A stretch of DNA of 10,524 nt, from positions 1-10,524 of the forward strand of contig JBBKWG010000168.1 of NCBI GenBank assembly GCA_037968835.1. Direction: 5' to 3'. Both the position numbers and the translations under genes were made by a program. The notes beneath the pieces are model-generated. The model saw nothing but the letters and a program-made list of their open reading frames with translations. It searched no databases and was not told the DNA's origin. The stretch comes from JBBKWG01 sp037968835. GTDB lineage: Bacteria; Pseudomonadota; Alphaproteobacteria; Rhodobacterales; Rhodobacteraceae. This document shows positions 1 to 6,491 of the stretch, in pieces (position 1 is the stretch's first letter; every line of letters begins with the position of its first letter).

Positions 1-407
1 AACTCGTGCGCATAGACGATACCGATCGTTCCGCTGATGATCCCGATACCGAGAAAGACGCCGACCTTCTCCCAGGTCGCGAGATGATCGCTCCATGTGA
101 GCCAGCCGAGAATTGTGAATGTGGTCGCAATCTGGACAGGCGGCCAGATCAGAGTGATGGCGCGGTGCCAGAACAACTGGTCGACCGGCGTCTGAGGATC
201 GAGACTTTCAGAGGTGACGCCCGCAACGGCATCCATGGTCGCGATAAATCCCCACGTGGCAAGTGGCATCAGAAGTAGTGTCCACCCGCCATTTGCTGCG
301 GCTATGTATGCGATCGGGATCAGCGTCAGCGACAGCCAGAACGGCAAAGCTTGCAGCAGCCTTCCCGGGAATGCATTCGCCGAAGTGTTTTCGATTTCAG
401 GTGTCAT
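1..407 (-). CDS. alkB: Alkane 1-monooxygenase (AlkB family), N-terminal part, cut by window edge
   Basis: AlkB is an integral-membrane di-iron enzyme of the inner membrane that hydroxylates the terminal carbon of alkanes using electrons from rubredoxin. Only the first 135 residues are present. They show four hydrophobic stretches (about residues 21-37, 42-63, 84-105 and 115-133), the last running into YAHE-L at the window edge. That is the beginning of the first AlkB histidine box (HELxH), with His134 as the first iron ligand. The segments LPFWLSLTLIP and LFWHRAITLIW also resemble roseobacter AlkB proteins. The start is ATG at 407; an in-frame TAA lies 12 bases upstream, so a longer form is excluded apart from non-standard codons. 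No clear Shine-Dalgarno is visible. The gene lies 32 bp after the mutY stop on the same strand, so co-transcription is likely. A related membrane hydroxylase or desaturase is the alternative, because the later histidine boxes are outside the window. Confidence 0.8.
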   Translation of the reverse strand, partial: MTPEIENTSANAFPGRLLQALPFWLSLTLIPIAYIAAANGGWTLLLMPLATWGFIATMDAVAGVTSESLDPQTPVDQLFWHRAITLIWPPVQIATTFTILGWLTWSDHLATWEKVGVFLGIGIISGTIGIVYAHE

Positions 408-439
408 GCAGTCAGTTTAGCGCCGATTGCCGCGATGTC

Positions 440-1513
440 TCAATCCTGTCCGTTAATGTCGGACGCGAGGTCAAAGACTTTGCGCATCACGGTTGGAAGA
501 TCAATTGGACGAAAATCGGCCGTGGCGACGAATTGGCCGGTGTTTGGAACGGTATCGTCCGGAACCGTGGCGCATCGCAGTCCAAGACGTAGATGGAAGT
601 GCGTGAAGGTGTGGCGCACTTCACCGCCCGGATCGAACCAATCGGCCGTAACTGGTGGCGTTTCGCCCGGCGCATCCTCGCTCCAACCAGTGCCGGGCCA
701 GCCGAACATGCCGCCCAGCAACCCACTATCGGGGCGTCTTTCCACTAGCCACGCGCCATCGTTGCGCCGCGCGACATAGGCGATGCCGTAACGCACTGGT
801 TTCTGCTTTTTTGCGATACGAGTGGGCAAATCGCCGGCAATTCCGAGCGCGCGCGCCTGACAATTTTCTAACCACGGGCAGATCCCGCACGACGGATTGC
901 GCGGAGTGCAGATCGTGGCGCCGAGATCCATGACTGCCTGCGCATAATCCCCCGGACGCTTGGTGGGGGTCAGCCTTTCTGCCAGCGCCGTCAATTCAGA
1001 CTTGGCCGTCGGCAGCGGAGTCGTGATGGCAAAGAGGCGCGCCATGACCCTTTCTACATTGCCATCAACAACCGTTGCCGGTTCATCAAATGCGATCGCG
1101 GCGATGGCAGAGGCGGTATAGGGACCGATCCCCGGAAGCGTGAGTAATTTTTCTCGCGTGTCCGGAAAACGGCCGTCGTATTCGGCAACGACCGTGCGTG
1201 CGCATTTCAGCAGATTGCGGGCGCGGGCGTAGTATCCAAGTCCCGCCCATTGCCCCATCACCGCGTCATCCGCTGCCGCCGCAAGTTCCGTCACATCGGG
1301 CCAAAGCTCAATAAAGCGAAGGAAATAGGTGTTGACTGCGGCTACAGTCGTCTGCTGTAGCATCACCTCGGACAGCCAGACGCGATACGGATCGGGGCGC
1401 TTGCCGCCTTGACGTTCGGCGGGCGCGACGCGCCACGGCATGACACGCGCATGTGCGTCGTACCATGTCAGCAAGTTATCGGCGCGCGGCTCTGTCTGGT
1501 GTGCGTCACGCAA
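440..1513 (-). CDS. mutY: Adenine DNA glycosylase MutY
   Basis: MutY removes adenine mispaired with 8-oxoguanine and so prevents G:C to T:A mutations. The 357-residue product has all the hallmarks: catalytic Glu49 in WLSEVMLQQTT, the helix-hairpin-helix LPGIGPYTA (126-134), catalytic Asp150 in VVDGNVERV, and the four iron-sulfur cysteines C202, C209, C212 and C218 with the exact C-x6-C-x2-C-x5-C spacing. A C-terminal NUDIX-like domain (about 235-350) carries the lesion-recognition signature HTFTHFHL (301-308). Length is normal for the family. The start is TTG at 1513, chosen because GGAG lies 9 bases upstream and the encoded N-terminus fits the family; the next in-frame ATG encodes Met25, immediately before the conserved PWR, and would remove the usual N-terminal extension. 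It is divergent from the DUF721 gene and followed 32 bp later by alkB. Confidence 0.97.
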   Translation of the reverse strand: MRDAHQTEPRADNLLTWYDAHARVMPWRVAPAERQGGKRPDPYRVWLSEVMLQQTTVAAVNTYFLRFIELWPDVTELAAAADDAVMGQWAGLGYYARARNLLKCARTVVAEYDGRFPDTREKLLTLPGIGPYTASAIAAIAFDEPATVVDGNVERVMARLFAITTPLPTAKSELTALAERLTPTKRPGDYAQAVMDLGATICTPRNPSCGICPWLENCQARALGIAGDLPTRIAKKQKPVRYGIAYVARRNDGAWLVERRPDSGLLGGMFGWPGTGWSEDAPGETPPVTADWFDPGGEVRHTFTHFHLRLGLRCATVPDDTVPNTGQFVATADFRPIDLPTVMRKVFDLASDINGQD

Positions 1514-1522
1514 TCTTTATCG

Positions 1523-1526
1523 CTCC
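1523..1526 (-). promoter_or_regulatory. Shine-Dalgarno for the TTG start of mutY
   Basis: On the minus strand GGAG is followed by nine bases and then TTG at 1513-1511. This supports initiation of mutY at a TTG codon rather than at the internal ATG for Met25. Confidence 0.6.
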
Positions 1527-1601
1527 AGTTTCGGGTTTTGGCTGGCGCCGGTTGCGCCATGCCTTAGAATGGAGGCGTTATCGCCGAAGGCAAGCGGATG
1601 T

Positions 1602-1606
1602 GAAGG
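1602..1606 (+). promoter_or_regulatory. Shine-Dalgarno for the DUF721 gene
   Basis: GAAGG lies seven bases before ATG at 1614. This favours that start over the in-frame ATG at 1569, which lies inside the divergent intergenic region. Confidence 0.6.
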
Positions 1607-1613
1607 CCATAGG

Positions 1614-2135
1614 ATGTCGGGCAGCAAGATCGCACTCCCCAATCGTCGCAAGCGCGGGTTCGAACGCGCTGCAAGCCTTGTCGCGGGTCGTGTGCGCTCT
1701 GCCGGCGAAAGCAGAGGATTCGCGGTTTCGCGACTTTTGACGCATTGGGCCGAGATTGTCGGCCCGGAAGTGGCGTCGTCGGCGCGACCGGTGGAAATCA
1801 GCTATGGTCGCGGTTTTGGCGCTACGCTCACAGTTCTGACCACCGGGGCGCAGGCGCCGATGCTGGAGATGCAAAAGGAAAAGATCCGAGAGCGGGTCAA
1901 CGCCTGCTACGGCTATGCTGCGATACAAAAAATCCGCCTTACCCAGACGGCCGCAACAGGATTTTCAGACGGTCAGGCAGTCTTTGCGCCGATCAAAGCC
2001 GATGAGGATCGGTCGTTCGCCGATACGCCCGTTCCGCCTGCAGCCGCCGCCGCCGCCAAAGATGTGGGCAACGCTGAATTGCGCGCGGCGCTTGAACGTC
2101 TGGGGGCTAACGTTCTATCTCTGAAAAAACAGTAA
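1614..2135 (+). CDS. dciA: DUF721 protein, DciA-like helicase-associated factor
   Basis: The 173-residue protein belongs by sequence pattern to the DUF721 family, which includes DciA, the protein that assists loading of the replicative helicase DnaB in bacteria lacking DnaC/DnaI. It begins with a basic segment (PNRRKRGFERAASLVAGR), then has the family-like HWAEIVGPEVA (about residues 44-54) and a KH-like core: beta strands around GATLTVLTTGAQAP and a helix with MQKEKIRERVNACYGY, followed by IQKIRLTQ. The C-terminal third is probably disordered (Asp/Pro/Ala-rich with six alanines) and ends in a short predicted helix, LRAALERLG. The start at 1614 is supported by GAAGG seven bases upstream. It is divergent from mutY and 16 bp before dsbA, probably one operon with it. 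Family membership is fairly clear; the DciA function is inferred from the family and was not tested for this clade, so the gene symbol is provisional. Confidence 0.8.
   Translation: MSGSKIALPNRRKRGFERAASLVAGRVRSAGESRGFAVSRLLTHWAEIVGPEVASSARPVEISYGRGFGATLTVLTTGAQAPMLEMQKEKIRERVNACYGYAAIQKIRLTQTAATGFSDGQAVFAPIKADEDRSFADTPVPPAAAAAAKDVGNAELRAALERLGANVLSLKKQ
2043..2057 (+). repeat. GCC trinucleotide repeat inside the DUF721 gene
   Basis: Five perfect GCC units in a row encode most of a six-alanine run in the variable linker near the C-terminus of the DUF721 protein. Gain or loss of a unit would keep the frame and change only linker length. Confidence 0.8.
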
Positions 2136-2151
2136 CAAAGGTTTCGCGATT

Positions 2152-2793
2152 ATGACCCGACCCATAACGGCATTTGCCGCCTTTACTTTCGCCCTGTTCG
2201 CCGCACTGGCGTTCTCGTTGCAGACCGCGACCGCGCAGGATGCCGCCGACGTCGATACTTCGATGATTGCCGAGATGTCGCTGGGCAACCCCGACGCCAC
2301 GGTGACCGTGATCGAATACGCGTCGTTCACCTGCCCACATTGCGCTGCTTTCCACGCGGATGGCTTCAAGAAACTCAAGGCCGATTTCATTGACACCGAC
2401 AAGATCAACTTCATTTACCGCGAAGTCTATTTCGATCGTTTCGGACTTTGGGCGTCGATCGTCGCACGTTGCGGCGAAGGGGCCGAGAACCGCTACTTCG
2501 GAATTTCCGATATGATTTATGACCAGCAAAGCGTCTGGGCGCGCCAGGAAGATCCATCGGAAATCGTTGGCAGCCTGCGCAAGTTCGGCAAGACCGCCGG
2601 ATTGACCGACGTCCAGTTGGATCAATGCCTCACCGATGGCGACAATGCGCAGGCGCTGTACGCGCTTTGGCAGAAACGCTCGGAAGAGGACGACATCAAT
2701 TCGACGCCGACGTTCATAATCGACGGCAAGAAATATTCCAACATGCCCTACGACGAAATGAAGCCTATCATCGACGCCGCTCTGGCCAAGTAA
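2152..2793 (+). CDS. Periplasmic DsbA-family thiol:disulfide oxidoreductase
   Basis: A 213-residue secreted thioredoxin-fold protein that probably forms or rearranges disulfides in periplasmic proteins. Residues 1-28 form a signal peptide (MTRPITAF, a hydrophobic stretch, then ATA before Gln29). The mature part has the thioredoxin-like strand TVIEYASFTCPHC with redox cysteines C61 and C64; the CPHC active site is the classic DsbA one. The cis-proline motif STPTF has Pro186, followed by FIIDGKKY as the last strands, and a helical insertion lies between. Two further cysteines, C107 and C159, could form a second disulfide, as in some DsbA-like proteins. An AAAGG lies about 10 bases before the ATG. 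The gene is 16 bp after the DUF721 gene, and its TAA overlaps the next ATG by one base. A DsbC/DsbG-like role is possible, but there is no N-terminal dimerisation domain. Confidence 0.93.
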   Translation: MTRPITAFAAFTFALFAALAFSLQTATAQDAADVDTSMIAEMSLGNPDATVTVIEYASFTCPHCAAFHADGFKKLKADFIDTDKINFIYREVYFDRFGLWASIVARCGEGAENRYFGISDMIYDQQSVWARQEDPSEIVGSLRKFGKTAGLTDVQLDQCLTDGDNAQALYALWQKRSEEDDINSTPTFIIDGKKYSNMPYDEMKPIIDAALAK

Positions 2794-3929
2794 TGACGCC
2801 ACTTCACGGCTTGAAGGTCGTCGAGTTGGCACGCGTTCTGGCCGGTCCCTGGGCCGGTCAGACGCTCGCCGACCTTGGGGCGGAAGTCATCAAGGTGGAA
2901 AGCCCCGAAGGCGACGATACCCGGAAATGGGGTCCGCCTTTCATCGACCGCGGCAATGATCGTTCGGCAGCCTATTTTCATTCCACAAATCGCGGCAAAG
3001 CGTCGGTGGTGGCGGACCTCAAGACCGAAGAGGGTCGCACACTGGTGTGCCGCTTGGTGCGTGAGGCCGATGTCTTTATCGAAAATTTCAAGGTTGGCGG
3101 TCTGGCGAAGTTCGGGCTGGATTATGCGTCGTTGTCGCAACTGAACCCGCGTCTGGTCTATTGTTCGATCACAGGGTTCGGCCAGACCGGTCCTTACGCG
3201 CACCGGGCGGGCTATGATTACATCATTCAGGGCATGTCCGGATTGATGTCCGTTACCGGCGATCCAGAAGGGCAACCGCAAAAGACCGGCGTCGCCATCA
3301 CCGATCTCTTTACGGGTCTCTACTCGGTCATTGCCATTCAGGCCGCTTTGCACCAGCGCAATGAAACGGGACAGGGGCAGCATATCGACATGGCGCTTCT
3401 GGATACCGCCGTAAGCGTGACCGCCAATCAGGCGCTCAATTATCTTTCAACCGGCAAAGCGCCGGAGCGTATCGGCAACAAGCATCAGAACCTGACGCCG
3501 TATCAGGTCTTTGACTGTGCCGACGGTTGGATCATCATCGCGACTGGAAACGACGCCCAGTATCGGCGTTTATGCATGTTGCTGGAGCTGCCCGAGTTGG
3601 CTGACGCGCCCGAATACAGAACGAACGCGGACCGGATTGCCAATCGCGACGCCCTGACCCGTCTTCTGACGACAAAGACCCTGCAACGCACCAAAGCCGA
3701 TTTGCTTGGGGCCTGCGAGGTCGCTGGGGTTCCGGCTGGACCGATCAATGACATGTCGGAGGTCTTTGCCGATCCGCAGGTGGTCGCTCGTGGAATGCAG
3801 GTGGCCGATGGAGAGGTTCCGGGCGTTCGCGCGCCGTTCAGGTTTTCCGGGGCTGAACTTGCTCCGGTCCGCGCGGCCCCGAAACTGGATCAGGACGGCG
3901 AGCGGATCAGATCAGGCCGATCCGACTAA
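2793..3929 (+). CDS. CaiB/BaiF (class III) CoA-transferase
   Basis: A 378-residue member of family III CoA-transferases, which move CoA between carboxylic acids through an aspartyl-CoA intermediate in the cytoplasm. Recognisable features are the N-terminal LKVVELARVLAGPWAGQTLADLGAE region (split Rossmann fold), IKVESPEGDDTRKWGPPF (34-50), ADVFIENFK (92-100), YCSITGFGQTGPY (123-135) and GYDYIIQGMSGLMSVTG (140-156). Asp171 in VAITDLFTGLY aligns by motif with the catalytic Asp169 of formyl-CoA transferase. The order of motifs resembles the succinyl-CoA:glutarate CoA-transferase (SUGCT) group, but substrates cannot be read from sequence. The start ATG at 2793 shares its A with the dsbA TAA, implying translational coupling; the N-terminus fits the family at that position. 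The last 23 bp overlap the convergent lpxK end. No metabolic partner gene is beside it. Confidence 0.92.
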   Translation: MTPLHGLKVVELARVLAGPWAGQTLADLGAEVIKVESPEGDDTRKWGPPFIDRGNDRSAAYFHSTNRGKASVVADLKTEEGRTLVCRLVREADVFIENFKVGGLAKFGLDYASLSQLNPRLVYCSITGFGQTGPYAHRAGYDYIIQGMSGLMSVTGDPEGQPQKTGVAITDLFTGLYSVIAIQAALHQRNETGQGQHIDMALLDTAVSVTANQALNYLSTGKAPERIGNKHQNLTPYQVFDCADGWIIIATGNDAQYRRLCMLLELPELADAPEYRTNADRIANRDALTRLLTTKTLQRTKADLLGACEVAGVPAGPINDMSEVFADPQVVARGMQVADGEVPGVRAPFRFSGAELAPVRAAPKLDQDGERIRSGRSD

Positions 3930-4896
3930 GTGCAGCGTCGATAATCGCTGGTTCATCAAATCGCAGCCGAACCGGAAGCGTCAGCACCTTTTGGCTGAAG
4001 CCTTGCGGAAGTCGCACCGCATCTTTTTCAGTCGTCACAAGCTGGGCGGAAATCGCTGCCGCCTCGGCTTCGAGACGCTTCATCAAGGGTTCAGTGAGGG
4101 GCTGGTGATCATCCAAAGGCTCGGCGCGGACGAGAATTGCGCCAAGATCTCGCAACGTCGTGAAGAATTTCGATGGATTGCCGATACCCGCGAACGCCAT
4201 GACGCGCAGATCGGTCCAGTCCATCCCGGTGGATAGCGGGACAAGCTGTCCGGTCGCGTGCGGCAGAGATATATCGCCACTCCAGATGGAATCGAAGTGC
4301 TTCTGCGCATCTGGTGGACCGATGGTCAGCAAAAGACCTGCCCGCTTCAAGCCTTTGGACACAGGCTCTCGCAGCGGACCGGCGGGCAGAACGCATCCGT
4401 TGCCAAAACCCACCATGGCGTCCGCGACAATGATGCTCAGATCCTTCGCGACGCTCGGGTTTTGAAACCCGTCGTCGAGGATTATGACGTCGGCCCCGGC
4501 TGCTTCGGCCGCCTGAACACCTGCGGCACGATTTCTGGCAATCCAAGTCGGCGCGAAAGCCGACAGTAGCAGCGGCTCGTCGCCAACTGCCGACGCGCTG
4601 TGTCGGCGCTCGTCAACGCGGAGCGGACCCGGTTCGGTGCCGCCATAGCCACGGCTGACCACCTGCACCTGTCGATCTGATAGACGCTCCAATAGGGCGA
4701 TGACCGTCGGTGTCTTGCCGGTCCCGCCAACGTTCAGGTTACCGACGCAGATCACTGGGCAGGAGGCTGTAACAGTCGCAGGCTGTGCGACACGTCTTGA
4801 GGTCACCATTGCGTAAATTCCACCGAGCGGCGCGAGGGCTTTTGCCTGCCAGCCAGGTGCGTCGGGTGGGTTGGTCCAGAATGCCGGTGGCTGCAT
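3907..4896 (-). CDS. lpxK: Tetraacyldisaccharide 4'-kinase LpxK
   Basis: LpxK uses ATP to phosphorylate the 4' position of the lipid A disaccharide at the cytoplasmic face of the inner membrane, making lipid IVA. The 329-residue protein shows an N-terminal hydrophobic helix region (about 17-32), the P-loop VGNLNVGGTGKTP (51-63), SRGYGG (81-86), GDEPLLLS (105-112), the DDGFQN motif (141-146; E. coli has DDGLQH) and PAGPLREP (171-178). All are family signatures in the expected order, and length is normal. The start is ATG at 4896; its A is also the last base of the kdtA TGA read on the minus strand, so translation is probably coupled. The open frame extends further upstream, but only as a shadow of kdtA. 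The stop overlaps the convergent CoA-transferase gene by 23 bp, leaving no room for a separate terminator. Confidence 0.95.
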   Translation of the reverse strand: MQPPAFWTNPPDAPGWQAKALAPLGGIYAMVTSRRVAQPATVTASCPVICVGNLNVGGTGKTPTVIALLERLSDRQVQVVSRGYGGTEPGPLRVDERRHSASAVGDEPLLLSAFAPTWIARNRAAGVQAAEAAGADVIILDDGFQNPSVAKDLSIIVADAMVGFGNGCVLPAGPLREPVSKGLKRAGLLLTIGPPDAQKHFDSIWSGDISLPHATGQLVPLSTGMDWTDLRVMAFAGIGNPSKFFTTLRDLGAILVRAEPLDDHQPLTEPLMKRLEAEAAAISAQLVTTEKDAVRLPQGFSQKVLTLPVRLRFDEPAIIDAALSRIGLI

Positions 4897-6170
4897 CAAG
4901 CCACATCCCGTTCGTCGAGAGCCTCGTCCATGAGCTGCGCCAGCCGCTCCACGACTGGTGCACTTTCGGTTGTCGCGGACCAGCCAGCGTGAGCCAGCTT
5001 CGCTGCGCGGTCGGGCGCTAAAAGCGTGAGGATCGCGGCGCCAAGGTCTGTCGCGCTCATGATCGGGTAGTTCGCGCCCGCATCGGCCAATCTCGTGAAG
5101 CGCGACTCGGAGCGACCGAGGTTCGGGCCGTGCACCACGACTGAGCCAAGAGCCGCGGGCTCGAATGGGTCCGAAGGCTCGCTGGTTGCGGTCAACGAGC
5201 CACCGATGAACGTGATCGGTGCGAGGCGATACCACAGGCCCATTTCATCGATGGTATCCGCGATGTGAATCTGGACGTTCTCGGCCGGTTCGCCGCCGGC
5301 ACTTCTCAGAGAGGTGTGCCAGCCTTGACCCTCCAGTGTCTCTGCAATGGCAGGTCCGTCGTCAGGATTGCGTGGCACGATAATGAGCAGCAGGCGATGC
5401 GCAGCTTGCAGCGCGCGCCGCTGGGCCAATTCGGATGCGACGATTTCGTCGGCTGTGACTTGCGCTGCAAGCCAGACGGGACGCCCGCCGAGCAACCGCG
5501 CCAGTGTGTCGCGCTCGCCTTCGTTGCAGTGGATCGCGTGGGAGGTGTCCGAAAGCGGGCCGATAATCTCGACCCAACCCTTGCCCGGAGCGTCCCGGCG
5601 ATATACCTGCGCATCCGCCGCCGATGCCGCGAGACACACCCGGAAGTTTCCTAGCAGAGAAACCGAGAGATTGGGCAGGCGCGGCTTTTCGGAAGCGTCG
5701 CCACGTTCGGATGCGGCGAGGAATAACAGTGTGCCGCTCTCTTTGGCCTGCGAAATGAGGATTGGCCGATCCGGGGGACCGAGAAATACTCCGACGTCCG
5801 GCTTCCAGTGGGCGAGAAATCGTCTGACAGATTCCGTATTTTCGCTTGGCGCAAGTTGGTGCACCGCGCCTTTAGCGATTGCCGGAATTAGAGAGCCATT
5901 GCGGTTTGTAGTGATCAGCGTGTGGATGGGTTCGGCGCGAAGGCGTGCGAGTTCCTGCGCCAGCGCCAAAGATGCGCCGGTTTCCGACGGGGTTGCCGCG
6001 TGAAGCCACATCAGGCACCCCTCGGGGCGGTCCTGTGTCGGCTTCCCCTGCCGCTCTGCTGCTTGTGGGGTGTCACTTGGAACGGGTGGGTCCACTGTTT
6101 GCGGCCCAAGCAATGCGCGCAGACGTTCTGCGGCACCGATGAGCCGCGATACGAAGCGCGAAGTTGCCAT
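4896..6170 (-). CDS. Divergent KdtA/WaaA-like (GT30) glycosyltransferase
   Basis: The 424-residue protein resembles 3-deoxy-D-manno-octulosonic acid (Kdo) transferase, which attaches Kdo to lipid IVA, and sits directly before lpxK. Family resemblance is seen in WLHAATPSE (55-63, usual form HAxSVGE, so Glu63 is the likely catalytic base), VRRFLAHWKPD (115-125), LLIIVPRNP (261-269), IADTIDEMGLWYRLAPITFIGGS and FEPAALGS (336-343). Several usual motifs are changed: the E-x-E-x-WPNL block reads GPPDRPILI (131-139), the THEGEE-type block reads QVTADE, PRHPER reads PRNPDD, and GGHNPLEPA reads EPSDPFEPA. The usual N-terminal membrane segment and the RERLG motif are also missing; residues 23-50 look disordered and proline-rich. 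The frame is intact. The start ATG at 6170 lies 1 bp after the DUF4170 stop, with GGAAAATAGG just upstream. The fold is fairly sure; Kdo transferase activity is uncertain. Confidence 0.75.
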   Translation of the reverse strand: MATSRFVSRLIGAAERLRALLGPQTVDPPVPSDTPQAAERQGKPTQDRPEGCLMWLHAATPSETGASLALAQELARLRAEPIHTLITTNRNGSLIPAIAKGAVHQLAPSENTESVRRFLAHWKPDVGVFLGPPDRPILISQAKESGTLLFLAASERGDASEKPRLPNLSVSLLGNFRVCLAASAADAQVYRRDAPGKGWVEIIGPLSDTSHAIHCNEGERDTLARLLGGRPVWLAAQVTADEIVASELAQRRALQAAHRLLLIIVPRNPDDGPAIAETLEGQGWHTSLRSAGGEPAENVQIHIADTIDEMGLWYRLAPITFIGGSLTATSEPSDPFEPAALGSVVVHGPNLGRSESRFTRLADAGANYPIMSATDLGAAILTLLAPDRAAKLAHAGWSATTESAPVVERLAQLMDEALDERDVA

Positions 6171-6171
6171 C

Positions 6172-6417
6172 CTATTTTCCAAGTTCCTCGGTCGTAGATG
6201 CAGCGGCTTCTTCGTCGCGAAGCCGGTGTAAATGAGCGATGAAATAGCGCATGTGCGCATTGTCGACGGTCCGCTGAGCTTCAGATTTCCACGCGTTATA
6301 GGCAGACTGGTAATCAGGGAAGATCCCGACAACGTGTAGGTCGTCGACGTCCTTGAATTCGTTCTTGCTCGGGTCGACAAGTTCGCCGCCAAAGACGAGA
6401 TGCAGGCGCTGGGTCAT
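6172..6417 (-). CDS. DUF4170 small protein
   Basis: An 81-residue soluble protein of unknown function. The pattern QRLHLVFGGELVDP near the N-terminus, then DLHVVGIFPDYQSAYNAWKSEAQRTVDNAHMRYFIAHLHRL, matches what I remember of the DUF4170 family, found next to kdtA/lpxK genes in many alphaproteobacteria. There is no signal peptide, membrane segment or cysteine. The predicted fold is a small alpha/beta unit with a long second helix. The ATG at 6417 has GGAG seven bases upstream (6425-6428). The stop lies 1 bp before the kdtA-like start, so the two are surely translated from one message. The context suggests a role linked to lipid A or Kdo synthesis; that is inference only. Confidence 0.85.
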   Translation of the reverse strand: MTQRLHLVFGGELVDPSKNEFKDVDDLHVVGIFPDYQSAYNAWKSEAQRTVDNAHMRYFIAHLHRLRDEEAAASTTEELGK

Positions 6418-6444
6418 GAAGGCTCTCCGATAGTTCGAACGGCG

Positions 6445-6472
6445 AGCCTAGAGGATGCAAGGTCAGGGTCAA
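6445..6472 (-). promoter_or_regulatory. Candidate promoter for DUF4170-kdtA-lpxK
   Basis: On the minus strand TTGACC (-35, at 6467-6472) is followed by a 16-base spacer and TAGGCT (-10, at 6445-6450). The -35 fits the CTTGAC preference of alphaproteobacterial housekeeping promoters; the -10 is weak. Expected transcription start is near 6438, giving a short leader that contains the GGAG of DUF4170. The 74-bp gap (6418-6491) after the phosphatase gene is the only sizeable non-coding space between pmbA and lpxK, which makes an internal promoter here plausible. Confidence 0.45.
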
Positions 6473-6491
6473 GCCGGGGGGATGACGGCAA

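Larger units (their letters stand above)
1514..1613. promoter_or_regulatory. Divergent intergenic region between mutY and the DUF721 gene
   Basis: These 100 bp must carry promoters for both directions unless transcripts enter from outside. On the plus strand TAGAAT (1565-1570) matches the -10 consensus at five of six positions, but no good -35 lies at normal spacing. On the minus strand TTGCCT followed 16 bases later by CATTCT is a weak candidate for mutY. A perfect 6-bp dyad, TGGCGC-cggtt-GCGCCA (1543-1559), sits between the genes and could be an operator or chance. The assignment to individual promoters is tentative. Confidence 0.35.

Noticed and set aside
1440..1613. Earlier starts for the DUF721 gene at 1440 or 1569.
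   Set aside because: The first lies inside mutY on the opposite strand and the second lacks a well-placed Shine-Dalgarno; 1614 has GAAGG at seven bases and a family-like N-terminus.
2107..2832. A 241-codon minus-strand frame opposite dsbA.
   Set aside because: dsbA has a signal peptide, CPHC motif and cis-proline in the other strand, and the antisense product shows no domain.
4897..5235. Upstream extension of lpxK by 113 codons.
   Set aside because: It lies within the kdtA coding region in another frame and resembles no LpxK N-terminus; ATG at 4896 gives the normal length and a typical stop/start overlap.
6171..6392. Upstream extension of the kdtA-like frame by 74 codons.
   Set aside because: It runs inside the DUF4170 gene in another frame; the ATG at 6170 with a ribosome-binding-like site fits the neighbours better.
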